Assembly (NCBI GenBank): GCA_036702975.1
Contig: DATNPX010000003.1
Coordinates: 33,717 to 97,716, forward strand
Reading direction: 5' to 3'
DNA length: 64,000 nucleotides
Origin: DATNPX01 sp036702975
GTDB taxonomy: Bacteria > Cyanobacteriota > Vampirovibrionia > Obscuribacterales > Obscuribacteraceae
The position numbers and the translations under genes were made by a program. The notes beneath the pieces are model-generated. The model saw only the letters and a program-made list of their open reading frames with translations. It searched no databases and had not been told where the DNA came from. Shown one piece after another: positions 50,943 to 60,151 of the stretch; the first letter of the stretch is position 1; every line of letters starts with the position of its first letter.

Positions 50943-53243
50943 ATGACAAAAAGACAAAACACCGGGCAAGGAATACTGGCGCTCAGCATAATGGTGGCAT
51001 TGATCATTTTACCATTGCTTGGCATTCTGGCATTCGAGGTTGCTCGCTACCAGCTGGGTATGCAGGAACTGCAGTCAGTGTGCGATGCATCGGCACTGTC
51101 AGGCGCAGCGATGCTCGTCACCTCTCGATATCAAAAACCAGCCGACAGACTGAAAAGATTCAAAGAGGCGACAACGGCAGCCGAAAGCACTTTAAAGAGC
51201 ACGTTTAAGGGGTTGCCCAACGAATCACAGGATGTACTCGGGGGAAATCTCCGCTCAGCAGTTAATGTGGGGGTCGACGGCAATCTCAGTCTTGGCACCA
51301 CCCCCGGTGAATGTACTTTCAAAGTTCAAGCGGTCGACCCATCGACGCTGGCTGTAATTGCACCAGATCAGTTCAATGCCAAAGCAATTCGTGTCACCGC
51401 TGAATTCACGACGCAACCGGCATGGAACAAATTCATGGGCATCATGGCAGTTTTTCCAATCTATCGCAAAGCGACAGCCGGAATTCCTTCCGCTGATGTG
51501 GTTGTTTGCATGGATGTCTCGGGTTCGATGGACGACTCAACCAGAGTATCTCTCGTCAATCGCCGCTTCAATCTTCCACTTCCATACCATCAAGATCTGG
51601 TGGATCTGTACAACACATACGTACCGCTGAAAAACGCGCTAATTCAATACATCGCGAAATATCCATTCGACCAGCACAAATACCCGCACTACGAAAATGG
51701 CATTCTGATCGGGTACGGTCCACCGCAGCCGCCCGCAGATTACGATAAAAATTACTGTATTGAACACTTCTACAACCCAGCGAAAGCAGCCTGGGATGCT
51801 TACATTAACAAGAGAATTTATTACGGGCAGCAATTAAATCCAAATTTCGGAAAAGTGGAATACGGGCAAGTTGCCACCGGAACATTGAACGACATCGTCA
51901 CCAGACCAGGATATCCATACGGAACTGTCGCGAATTGCCTCTTCCCACAAAATTTGAATGCAATCAATACCTTCGTCGGCAACGCCGAAGGAAACCCGTC
52001 GCTTCCGACATTTAACGCCAGAGAACGGTATTTTCAGGAAACCGGCTCGATGGCAATTTTGAATCCGCCGCCCTTGCCACCACCGGCAGCGGCATGTCAA
52101 ATTCAAGCCAGCCCGGGATTTCCATCAAATTATCTTTGCTATTGCCCACCCGCACCGCAAGGATTCTCAGACATCATCGTGCATGTCGACAACCGCGCCA
52201 ATAACGTTCCTCAAGCGCAGCCGATTTTCGGAACGTTGGGACCAGTCACACCGCAAGCGATTCTTTACAAGAAAAAACGCGAACCGAACAAAGGTGAAAC
52301 TTACCTGTTCAACGGCATTGGCTATCTAACCGAAGCAGCGCGCGGCAATCTGGAGACGGCACGCTTCAATCAATTGAAAACACTTTTTCAAAACAACATC
52401 AGTTCTGGAGAACTGCCCGCCTCGGGTAAAGATGGATATCAAAAGGCTTACTTTGAAATGGCGAGCCAATATTGCCAACCGGTGGCGACAGCAGTTGATG
52501 CGCTGGAGAACTTTTACCAGGCCCTCAACGGCGCGGGGTCGAGCCTGAAATTCGGAATGGTTTCATTCGAGACAAACTGCGCGACGTCATCACCTGGATT
52601 CACTAACACGGTTATTCACGATATCGCCAACAAATTCCCAGGAAACTTCGCCAAAATCGACATCGATAGCACCTCTCCTGGACCCGCGGCAGCAAAGAAA
52701 TATCCGATATTGATGATGCCACTGGACGATCTAAGAGATCCAGATGCGCAAATTGTCAATGATCCATACGGCAACGACAAGCTTTCAATGAACGACATCT
52801 TCGAAAAGTACATCGTACCGCTGCGTTCAACAAACATAGCATCGGCTTTGAATCAGGGGCTCGACCTCCTCAATAAAAGCCCCCGCAAAGCTTATGTTCG
52901 ACAGGTAATGGTTCTTATCACAGATGGCGTGCCAACCGTGGACTTGAACGGCAATCCAAATCCTAATGCGGGCGAGCAGCTCGCAAGACAGGCGGCGGCA
53001 CTAGCGAACCAGCGTCAAATTCCGATTTTCACTATCGGCGTAGCGCAAAATCAGACTATTCAAATGAAACAAGATCAATTTCTCAGCTCATCAACGCCAA
53101 CTGGATTGGCAGCCATCTCGGGAAATGGTGCCAAATATTTTTCAGTCACAAAGGCGACCATGAATTCCAGCGATGGTTCGGTGAACGCAATCAGCGCCGC
53201 ATTTTTGCAAGTCGCCAGAGGTCTGGTGCAGTTATTGGAATAG
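50943..53243 (+). CDS. TadG-like protein with VWA domain, 766 aa
   Basis: ATG 50943 is preferred to the TTG at 50907. The N-terminus is a TadE/TadG-type membrane anchor (LALSIMVALIILPLLGILAF, then EVARYQLGMQELQSVCDASA). A von Willebrand factor A domain begins near 185 with the MIDAS motif DVSGS (Asp191, Ser193, Ser195); a later LITDGVP strand completes it. The long insertion between ~205 and ~480 is Pro/Tyr/Asn-rich. TadG proteins sit in the envelope and are needed for Flp pilus biogenesis in some species. Two TadE-like genes lie nearby, but no TadA ATPase or Flp pilin is in the window. Confidence 0.85.
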   Translation: MTKRQNTGQGILALSIMVALIILPLLGILAFEVARYQLGMQELQSVCDASALSGAAMLVTSRYQKPADRLKRFKEATTAAESTLKSTFKGLPNESQDVLGGNLRSAVNVGVDGNLSLGTTPGECTFKVQAVDPSTLAVIAPDQFNAKAIRVTAEFTTQPAWNKFMGIMAVFPIYRKATAGIPSADVVVCMDVSGSMDDSTRVSLVNRRFNLPLPYHQDLVDLYNTYVPLKNALIQYIAKYPFDQHKYPHYENGILIGYGPPQPPADYDKNYCIEHFYNPAKAAWDAYINKRIYYGQQLNPNFGKVEYGQVATGTLNDIVTRPGYPYGTVANCLFPQNLNAINTFVGNAEGNPSLPTFNARERYFQETGSMAILNPPPLPPPAAACQIQASPGFPSNYLCYCPPAPQGFSDIIVHVDNRANNVPQAQPIFGTLGPVTPQAILYKKKREPNKGETYLFNGIGYLTEAARGNLETARFNQLKTLFQNNISSGELPASGKDGYQKAYFEMASQYCQPVATAVDALENFYQALNGAGSSLKFGMVSFETNCATSSPGFTNTVIHDIANKFPGNFAKIDIDSTSPGPAAAKKYPILMMPLDDLRDPDAQIVNDPYGNDKLSMNDIFEKYIVPLRSTNIASALNQGLDLLNKSPRKAYVRQVMVLITDGVPTVDLNGNPNPNAGEQLARQAAALANQRQIPIFTIGVAQNQTIQMKQDQFLSSSTPTGLAAISGNGAKYFSVTKATMNSSDGSVNAISAAFLQVARGLVQLLE

Positions 53244-53289
53244 TGCAACCTTGCGATCAAACATAAACCTTTCAGCAGATCAACTACAA

Positions 53290-53979
53290 ATGAATAATTC
53301 TCAAATCAAAAATTTCAAAACACGTACAAGGCACCACAATTCGATGAACCATCGGCGAAGCCAGTCCGCCGCATCTGTAATCGAGCTAACGATAGGCGCG
53401 TTTATGTTTGCGACATTTAGCGCCATTAGCGTAGACCTGGCAATTTGCATCGCCGCCAGCGGTGTAAACAATCAAGCATGTCGGGATGCAGCAAGGGCAG
53501 CCGGGTTGGCTCGTCCGACCGAAGCGCGAACTGCCGCAAACGCTTCACTCAAAGTTCATCAAAAGCTAGACGGTAACTTTATCAAGGAGCTGAAGATAAC
53601 CAAATTTACTTACAACGGCACCGCTCCATACGGCTCAGCCGACTCGCAAGACCCTGCGAACCAGCCGATGGTATCGGTCTCGTCGCAGATTACAGTCGAA
53701 TTACCAGCCCCAGTATTTCTCTACGGATCGGAATTCGCAGTTCGCAACGGCAAACTTTCCTTTGTAAGCAGCTATCAGTATCCAATTCTAAACACCGATA
53801 TAACGCTGCCCAAAGGTCAGTTCGATCCAGAGCATGCTGGTTTCATCCTCGGCCAGCAGCCTGTAGTGTCGAGCCCTTGCGATGATGCTCCACCAACTTG
53901 CCCAGAGCCGAAAGTGCCTACACCCCCAATTGTTCCGCCACAACCGCCGCTGCCTGCGGACCCACCGGATCTGGGTTGA
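53290..53979 (+). CDS. TadE-like pilus assembly protein, 229 aa
   Basis: The frame opens at TTG 53251; ATG 53290 and ATG 53344 are the alternatives, none with a good ribosome binding site, so the start is uncertain. A short basic leader precedes the pseudopilin-like helix SAASVIELTIGAFMFATFSA, whose Glu follows the TadE pattern. The periplasmic part has a strand-rich core (MVSVSSQITVELPAPVFLYG) and a Pro-rich tail (VPTPPIVPPQPPLPADPP). It follows the TadG-like gene by 46 bp on the same strand. Confidence 0.75.
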   Translation: MNNSQIKNFKTRTRHHNSMNHRRSQSAASVIELTIGAFMFATFSAISVDLAICIAASGVNNQACRDAARAAGLARPTEARTAANASLKVHQKLDGNFIKELKITKFTYNGTAPYGSADSQDPANQPMVSVSSQITVELPAPVFLYGSEFAVRNGKLSFVSSYQYPILNTDITLPKGQFDPEHAGFILGQQPVVSSPCDDAPPTCPEPKVPTPPIVPPQPPLPADPPDLG

Positions 53980-54002
53980 AGACTACAATTAAGCGGGAAC
54001 CT

Positions 54003-55418
54003 ATGAAAAAACACGAACCGACAATCCTTCTTCTGACCATGCCACTGGTCACAAGCATGGGTTCTGCGACCGCGAGTAACCATCTGTCAGTAGACACGAA
54101 GAGTCCAAACCAAATCTCACATTTTGCAGATTGCGACAGGTCACTCAAAGTCGCTCGTAGTGCCGTCCAATGCCACCCTGAAAGTGCAATTGCGCACTTG
54201 AAACTGGCAGCAAACCTTCAATATTTTTCCAATTACCAACCAGCGCTTCACGAGTACGAAGAAGCAATCAAACATCTAAATCCAGTTGGATACAATCACG
54301 CCAGCAAAGATAACGATTTATCATGGAAAGCCCGGCTTGGTATCATCCAGTGTCTCGTCATGCTCGACCATGAACAGCGCGCAATCAGCCTTTGCCGAAC
54401 CTTCCCCGCTCCACAAATGCTGCTTGCCACCACTTCATATTGTTTCGCCGACACATGCCTGCAGCTCAAACTCGATGACCTGGCAAAGGCGCACCTGGAA
54501 CGCTGCTTGACGGAATCACCAGACAAAATACAAATCAGTACGCATAGCGCGCTTGAAAGTCTCTATATTGCATCGCTCAGATCAAACAAAGTAGACAGAG
54601 CGCTAGAAATACAATCGACAGTCATGGCAGGAAAACCGCAAAACAGATCAGTCTACGAGAGTGCGGTCGAATATTACAGCTCGACCGGAAAGGAACAGGA
54701 ATGTCGGACATTGATTGCAGAAGCTCATGCAAATATGAGCTACTGCGGCGATCTGTTCTGGACCCTTAACAAAATATTGAGCAGTCATCAGTCCTCGGCC
54801 CAAGGCGGAGCGGGCAGGCGTGCCCGTCTAAAATGGTTGAAACTGGCTGAATTGTCTCTAAAATTCGCAATCGAAGCGGACCCAAATGAAAACAAATTTC
54901 GCGTTGCCCTGGCTGACAATCTCGACAAACAGCATCGCTTCGTTGATGGACTGCGCGCACTCGCGGAAACCAACCCAAACCGAAAAAATGCACTTAGTGA
55001 TTTCGCGGCAGCCTGCCTATTTCAAAAACAAAACGACATCGCAGCTCGTATAAAGCGAGTTCTCATCGGACAAGATGCTCGAAACGATTTGCCCATAGCC
55101 CTCCAATCATTAACCTTTCGAATAAACAAACTCTCGTGCGGGTGCCGATACTCAGCCATCGCATGCGCGCTCCAAAAACATTCAGATGTAGTCCGCGCGT
55201 CGTTCTCAAAAAGTGGAACAAATAAGGCGCTTTTGATTTATCGCCCCACAACTTTAGCATCAGGCATAATTCGTTCGCAGCTAAAACCCGATGAATCTCT
55301 CGACGTTATCTGCACTGGCAAAATCCGCAGCCTGGCAGAATTGACTGAGTCAGCCAGTCAGTTCGACACCACAAATCTACAAAGGCACTATAGCTTCCAG
55401 ATTCCAGATACGAAATGA
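54003..55418 (+). CDS. Secreted TPR-type protein, 471 aa
   Basis: ATG 54003 (MKKHEPTILLLTMPLV) is chosen over the frame start at 53898, which overlaps the preceding gene. The N-terminal hydrophobic segment is a probable Sec signal peptide ending near GSATA. TPR-like helix pairs follow (AIAHLKLAANLQYFSNYQPA, then ALHEYEEAIKHLNP; later AKAHLERCLTESP). The C-terminal ~100 residues are mixed, with a Cys pair (KLSCGCRYSAIACAL). It starts 23 bp after the TadE-like gene and may be the TadD-like TPR member of this cluster; that role is inference. Confidence 0.75.
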   Translation: MKKHEPTILLLTMPLVTSMGSATASNHLSVDTKSPNQISHFADCDRSLKVARSAVQCHPESAIAHLKLAANLQYFSNYQPALHEYEEAIKHLNPVGYNHASKDNDLSWKARLGIIQCLVMLDHEQRAISLCRTFPAPQMLLATTSYCFADTCLQLKLDDLAKAHLERCLTESPDKIQISTHSALESLYIASLRSNKVDRALEIQSTVMAGKPQNRSVYESAVEYYSSTGKEQECRTLIAEAHANMSYCGDLFWTLNKILSSHQSSAQGGAGRRARLKWLKLAELSLKFAIEADPNENKFRVALADNLDKQHRFVDGLRALAETNPNRKNALSDFAAACLFQKQNDIAARIKRVLIGQDARNDLPIALQSLTFRINKLSCGCRYSAIACALQKHSDVVRASFSKSGTNKALLIYRPTTLASGIIRSQLKPDESLDVICTGKIRSLAELTESASQFDTTNLQRHYSFQIPDTK

Positions 55419-55614
55419 AAACAGGTCCAGTCAAAAAACCGAACCTGCCCTCTTGCCCTAAACTTTTACTAGCACCGCTCTCGGTGTCTTGTTGAATGCA
55501 TCATATTAGGAAGATATGGAAATTTTGTAGAACTTTTCCACAATCTCGATCCGATTCGATTCGATTCGCAATTGGTATTTCATGAACTACCTGGGATTTC
55601 ATAGACTACATAGA

Positions 55615-56217
55615 CTACATGGTTAAACCGCGAGGATTTTCAAAAACTCTTTGACCGTGAGCACTCAATTTTATCGGACTGGTCAGGCCTGGAATTGGAC
55701 CGAGCATGCCGCCCCTGTATGTGATCAAAGGTTCAGCCTCCCCATCTACGGCAACGTCCAGATAGTATGTATTGCCGAATTGCTGATCGACGCTGGAAAG
55801 CGGCTTGTACACGGGTCCCTGCCGATTGCCGCTGGCATTGCTTACTGTAAGAATACCGACACGAACCGCCGAAACGTTGACGCCGGAGAAATGTGACAGG
55901 TAATTCTTGACCGTGACGTTCGCAGTCTGAATCGCTGGCGTTATATTTCCGACTGCACCAACAGGTGTCGCGGAATAGGTTAACGACTTGGAAGCAGAAA
56001 TTGACGCTTCCCGCGCCGAGTTCATCAAAAGAGAACTTCGCAAACCGAGTGTACACAGGTTCATGAGCGGAAAAGCGAGAAAGATGAAGAAAACGAGCAA
56101 AATGCCTGCTAATTCAGCAATGGAAGTGCCGCTCTGCTGCATGCGCAAGTGTCTTGACTGGTACCACAGCCGGTGTCGTCTATGTTCCGGCTCATGGTCT
56201 GGTCTGCTAGCTTTCAT
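55615..56217 (-). CDS. TadE-like pilus assembly protein, 200 aa
   Basis: ATG 56217 (MKASRPDHEPEHRRHRLW) is used; the frame reaches a TTG at 56223. After a basic leader comes QQSGTSIAELAGILLVFFIF, a TadE-like transmembrane helix with Glu after a Gly/Ala-rich stretch, then LAFPLMNLCTLGLRSSLLM. The periplasmic part is strand-rich (VSAVRVGILTVSNASGN, YYLDVAVDGEAEPLITYRGG). It converges on the TPR gene and is 167 bp downstream of thiDE on the same strand, without obvious co-transcription. Confidence 0.75.
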   Translation of the reverse strand: MKASRPDHEPEHRRHRLWYQSRHLRMQQSGTSIAELAGILLVFFIFLAFPLMNLCTLGLRSSLLMNSAREASISASKSLTYSATPVGAVGNITPAIQTANVTVKNYLSHFSGVNVSAVRVGILTVSNASGNRQGPVYKPLSSVDQQFGNTYYLDVAVDGEAEPLITYRGGMLGPIPGLTSPIKLSAHGQRVFENPRGLTM

Positions 56218-56372
56218 AAACAATCAACCTATACGAGGAAGGCTTTGCGATGCACTATAAGTGTGCTCACACAATCGCACACGGAAATGAATTTGTATCT
56301 GGGGATTCTACAAGAATAAAATCATCTTGCCGCCTCGCGAAGCTGCGCAAAGATTTACTCAATTCAACTGAG

Positions 56373-56448
56373 CCAGCTGCTGTATCAACTGCGGGACTCG
56401 AGCGGCTGGGCCAGCTGCTGTATCCACTGCCGAACTCGAGCGGCAGGT
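56373..56448 (-). repeat. 38-bp tandem duplication at the 3' end of thiDE
   Basis: 56373-56410 and 56411-56448 are two copies that differ at a few positions (CCAGCTGCTGTATCAACTGC versus CCAGCTGCTGTATCCACTGC). As 38 is not a multiple of 3, reading passes into the second copy out of phase and stops at 56385. Confidence 0.9.
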
Positions 56449-57950
56449 TCCGAGTTATCAATTACATCGCGAACAACTGCAACGCCGCTGGCTCCGGCAC
56501 GCAAGGCAGCACAGGCGAGGTCGAGAGTGATACCACCGATTGCAACCAGCGGATAATCCAGCATGTTAGCCCACTTAGACAATCCATCGAAGCCCTGAGG
56601 GGAAAATTTCATCACTTTCGTAGTGGTTGGAAAAATTGGACCGATGGCAATGTATGAGGGTTGAACCGCAAGCGCACGGGCGACTTCGGAATAACAGTGG
56701 GTACTGACACCAAGACGAAGACCCGCTCGCGACAACGATTCCACGTCAGCTTGCAAAATATCCTCCTGTCCTAAATGCACACCGAAAGCACCATAAGCGA
56801 CCGCCAATTCCCAAAAGTCGTTGACATACAGCTTGCATCCATAGCGTTTCGCAATTTCCACAGACAGAGCGATTTGACGTTCTATTTCAGCCAGCGGTTT
56901 ATTTTTGATTCTCAATTGAACCGTTCTGGCACCAGCAGATGCGACTCGCTCCACCCAATCGCTGTCTGGAACAACAGGATAAAACCCTATTGCGTCATCG
57001 CGATAAAATTGCGGTCGGCAAAGGCCGTTAGCGGCGCTCTGCGTCAGCCAGGGCAGATCCGAGTTCGCGAATTGCGCAGGTAAGTGTGCGAGCGGCCCCC
57101 GACCCAAGCCGATTTGAGGCGCCAGCCTGAGTGCCTGATTAACGTATGCTTTTGCCATAACGATGGCATCCAAGATTTCCAGACCGCTGGCGAGTCCTGC
57201 AGCAATTGCTGAAGACAGAGTACAACCCGTACCATGCGTGTGCCTGGCGAATTGACGGTGACTGGTGAGCCAGGCTTTTGAAGTTCCGTCGGTCCAAAAA
57301 TCTTGCACGAATTCGCTGCTTTCGTTTAGATGTCCTCCCTTGAGAAGCACTGACCTGGCGCCACGCGCAAGAATATCTCGAGCCAGGGCTTCAACATACG
57401 GCTCTAGATTATCCGCATCCAAATGCAGCTGATAAGTGTATTCGCGCTCGGCAAGAACATGTGCCTCTGACCAATTTGGTGTCACCACTGTCGCCAGCGG
57501 CACCAGACGCGACCGAGCGACTGACAAAGCTCCACCATCAATTAAAGCATCACCACTAGTGGCAACCATAACGGGATCGTAGACAATTGATCTGTCACTC
57601 GTGCTAAGTATTTTCGCCACAGTCTCGGCAATTTCCGCGGAACCAACCATTCCGATTTTAATTGCAGCTGGCGGCATGTCGTCATTCAACGCATTCAACT
57701 GTGCGGCGACGATGTGAGCCGACATATTGGAAAGATCAAATACATTGCGCGTGTTCTGCGCCGTGACGGAAGTGATCACAGAAGCGCAATAAACCGATAG
57801 TCCTTGCATAGTCTTGATATCAGCTTGAATACCTGCGCCGGCGCAACTGTCGGAACCGGCGATAGTCCAGGCGACGGGAGTCGAGACAGTCGGTGATGAA
57901 GCAGTCTGCCCCGAACTTTCCGATGCTAAATCGACAGGTGACAAAGTCAT
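56385..57950 (-). CDS. thiDE: Fused HMP-P kinase / thiamine-phosphate synthase, 521 aa
   Basis: The N-terminal ~290 residues are ThiD (hydroxymethylpyrimidine phosphate kinase): AGSDSCAGAGIQADIKT, VYDPVMVATSGD, LLKGGHL and the anion-hole motif HGTGCTLSSAIAAG. The C-terminal ~200 residues are ThiE: VQLRIKNK, LYVNDFWELAVAYG, FGVHLGQEDI, IAIGPIFPT and VAIGGI. The fusion yields the pyrimidine diphosphate and joins it to the thiazole phosphate. ATGA overlaps the thiG stop. The C-terminal eight residues (QPLESRS-type) come from an out-of-phase duplicated segment and are not expected to matter for catalysis. Confidence 0.93.
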   Translation of the reverse strand: MTLSPVDLASESSGQTASSPTVSTPVAWTIAGSDSCAGAGIQADIKTMQGLSVYCASVITSVTAQNTRNVFDLSNMSAHIVAAQLNALNDDMPPAAIKIGMVGSAEIAETVAKILSTSDRSIVYDPVMVATSGDALIDGGALSVARSRLVPLATVVTPNWSEAHVLAEREYTYQLHLDADNLEPYVEALARDILARGARSVLLKGGHLNESSEFVQDFWTDGTSKAWLTSHRQFARHTHGTGCTLSSAIAAGLASGLEILDAIVMAKAYVNQALRLAPQIGLGRGPLAHLPAQFANSDLPWLTQSAANGLCRPQFYRDDAIGFYPVVPDSDWVERVASAGARTVQLRIKNKPLAEIERQIALSVEIAKRYGCKLYVNDFWELAVAYGAFGVHLGQEDILQADVESLSRAGLRLGVSTHCYSEVARALAVQPSYIAIGPIFPTTTKVMKFSPQGFDGLSKWANMLDYPLVAIGGITLDLACAALRAGASGVAVVRDVIDNSEPAARVRQWIQQLAQPLESRS

Positions 57951-58750
57951 TTTTCACGCACCGCCGTAGCTAACGGCTGCTGCCAGAACGGCGTACCGAT
58001 TACCGGTGTGCTCGCCGAAGCAACTTGCCGCGGAATCATCGGACCCGCCTCGTATGCAAGGCGTCCAGACTGCACCGCATTCCTGAAAGCGCTCGCCATT
58101 TTCACGGGATCATCGGCAAGCGCAATCGCCGAATTCAGTAGAACTCCGTCATATCCGAGTTCCATAACTTGCGTTGCATGAGAGGGCTTACCCAATCCAG
58201 CATCAACAATCAAAGTCAAATCAGTAAGGCGCGTTCGCAACGTTTCTAACGCGCGCAAATCTGAAATTCCTAAACCAGTACCAATTGGAGACGCCAGCGG
58301 CATCAAAATTTTGCAACCTGCATCAACTAGACGTTGGGCGATCACCAGGTCGGATGTGCAGTAAGGAAACACTTCAAATCCCTGATGGCATAGAATTTTT
58401 ACGGTGCTGACGAGCTGAAAAGGATCTGGATGCAGCGTATAATCGTCACCAATCACCTCCACTTTAATCCAATTCGTTCCAAAAACCTCCCGCGCTAAAT
58501 TTGCGGTCGTTACAGCTTCTTGCTCAGTCCGGCATCCGGCCGTATTCGGCAATATGCGCAATTTCAAGTCGCGCAAATATTGCCAGAACCCCTCGGCAGA
58601 CTTCGCATTGGAACCCTGCCTTCGCAACGAGACAGTGACAACATCTGAGCCTGAAGCAACCAGCGCCTCTTGCATCAAAGATGGCGAATCATACAACGCC
58701 GAACCGACGAGCATGCGACTTTGTAAAACTTGTCCTGCTACATTCCACAT
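57947..58750 (-). CDS. thiG: Thiazole synthase
   Basis: Makes the thiazole phosphate moiety from deoxyxylulose 5-phosphate, dehydroglycine and ThiS-thiocarboxylate. Lys96 in NWIKVEVIGDD is the Schiff-base lysine. Other family landmarks are SRMLVGSALYDSP, LPNTAGCRTEQEAV, CHQGFEVFPYC, LMPLASPIGTGLGI and DAGLGKPSHA. Length 267 is typical. It starts 1 nt after thiS and overlaps thiDE by 4 nt. The thiS-thiG adjacency fits the ThiS-ThiG complex. Confidence 0.96.
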   Translation of the reverse strand: MWNVAGQVLQSRMLVGSALYDSPSLMQEALVASGSDVVTVSLRRQGSNAKSAEGFWQYLRDLKLRILPNTAGCRTEQEAVTTANLAREVFGTNWIKVEVIGDDYTLHPDPFQLVSTVKILCHQGFEVFPYCTSDLVIAQRLVDAGCKILMPLASPIGTGLGISDLRALETLRTRLTDLTLIVDAGLGKPSHATQVMELGYDGVLLNSAIALADDPVKMASAFRNAVQSGRLAYEAGPMIPRQVASASTPVIGTPFWQQPLATAVREK

Positions 58751-58751
58751 T

Positions 58752-58949
58752 TCAACCTCCCTGCATGGGCGAGAGAATTTCTATACTTTGAAAGTTGCTC
58801 AGTTTCGTTTCACTCCAGAACGGTCGAGGTATGTGAGCACCATCGACTGCAACCGCAAACCACTGATCGGTGTGTCCCAAATAATCCAACAGCTCCGCCA
58901 ATGAGAGCTCTGGAACGTCGGTAGACTCGCCATTTATGATCAACTGCAT
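58752..58949 (-). CDS. thiS: ThiS sulfur carrier protein, 65 aa
   Basis: A ubiquitin-like carrier that ends in the required Gly-Gly (MQGG), which is adenylated and converted to a thiocarboxylate. It starts MQLIINGES with LAELLDYLG in the middle, as in ThiS. It overlaps the 3' end of thiO by 10 nt and precedes thiG by 1 nt. A ThiF adenylyltransferase is not encoded in the window, so activation must come from elsewhere. Confidence 0.95.
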   Translation of the reverse strand: MQLIINGESTDVPELSLAELLDYLGHTDQWFAVAVDGAHIPRPFWSETKLSNFQSIEILSPMQGG

Positions 58950-60139
58950 ACGAACTCCAATGTCTCAGGTGCCGAACGATTTGATCTCAAAGTTTTTGCT
59001 GCCAGATTTTGCAATACCACATTTTCCGACGCGAAATTTTTCGATGCAGAATCTTCTACTTCATCTCTAAAATCAAACAGCCTCTCGAATCTGGAATCGT
59101 GTGGGACGCCTTCAATCAATCCAACGATCAATGACACTATGGACGGAGTTACCAGAAATCCATGTCGATGCAATCCATTCGCCTCAATCAATCCTCGGCG
59201 CACTCGAATCGAAGGAAGATTGTTCGACAAAGCCGGTCTGCAGTTGACCCGCGTTTCGACAACATTCGCATTGGCAAACGCAGGCTCGAGGCTGAACGCC
59301 GCAGACAACAACTCGAGAGTCGATAAGACTGAAATATTAGAGTAATCCTCAGATTCGAGAGATGTCGCTCCGATGATGAAATTATAGTTTTGGCGAGGCA
59401 CCACATAGATTGAGTATCGCGGATGCAGAACCCGAACGGGTCGATGCAAAACCACTTCGGAAGAGTGCACAGCAATTATTTCGCCTCTAACACCGCGTAA
59501 ATTCGCGAACTGCTTTTTAGCACCCAATCCACGACAGTCAATGACGAAATCAAAATCGTGTTTTTCTGTCGATGTATGCACTTCATTTTGACCAACTGAA
59601 AGAACTTCAAGATCAGTCAGCCACTCGCAATTACTCTCGCACAAACCGGCAGCCAACGCTGTGAGCAACTGGCGATTATCGACCTGCCCTTCCGCTCGAG
59701 CAAAATATGCACCATCAAACCGCTCACCTAGAGAAGGTTCCAACTCGGCGACCTGGCGCGAATTACACCAGACAATCTCTTGCGCAACCTGCGCCTCTTT
59801 GCGGCTCAGATTTCCATAAAACTGCTTGAGCAACCCAGAATCAGCGCGGTGAGCAATCACCAGCGTGCCTTCATTCTGCATGAAAACAGGCTCTGGAAGA
59901 GAATCGACAATCGACTTCCACTGGGCGACGGAATTTTCGCCGAGTGCGAAAATCAACGGGTCGCTAACGTCAAGCTCGCAAAATGGAGCCAACATTCCCG
60001 CGCCAGTGTAAGAGCAACTGCTCACGCCAGCGCGAGAATCTCGGTCAAAAAGGGTCACCCGATAGTTTCTTCGGGACAACTCAAGGGCCGTCGTTCTACC
60101 GAGTAAGCCTGCACCAACGATACCAATACTGGTTTTCAC
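58940..60139 (-). CDS. thiO: Glycine oxidase
   Basis: FAD-dependent amine oxidase that oxidises glycine to the imine used by ThiG. The dinucleotide-binding motif GIVGAGLLGRTTALEL opens the protein, followed by VTLFDRD and SYTGAGMLAP, as in the DAO family. The C-terminal NCRPALSNNLPSIRVR and GLHRHGFLVTPS fit the flavin-binding end. The choice of ThiO rather than ThiH indicates an oxygen-using route. It starts 12 bp after thiC. Confidence 0.93.
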   Translation of the reverse strand: MKTSIGIVGAGLLGRTTALELSRRNYRVTLFDRDSRAGVSSCSYTGAGMLAPFCELDVSDPLIFALGENSVAQWKSIVDSLPEPVFMQNEGTLVIAHRADSGLLKQFYGNLSRKEAQVAQEIVWCNSRQVAELEPSLGERFDGAYFARAEGQVDNRQLLTALAAGLCESNCEWLTDLEVLSVGQNEVHTSTEKHDFDFVIDCRGLGAKKQFANLRGVRGEIIAVHSSEVVLHRPVRVLHPRYSIYVVPRQNYNFIIGATSLESEDYSNISVLSTLELLSAAFSLEPAFANANVVETRVNCRPALSNNLPSIRVRRGLIEANGLHRHGFLVTPSIVSLIVGLIEGVPHDSRFERLFDFRDEVEDSASKNFASENVVLQNLAAKTLRSNRSAPETLEFVCS

Positions 60140-60151
60140 CGAACCTGTTCC

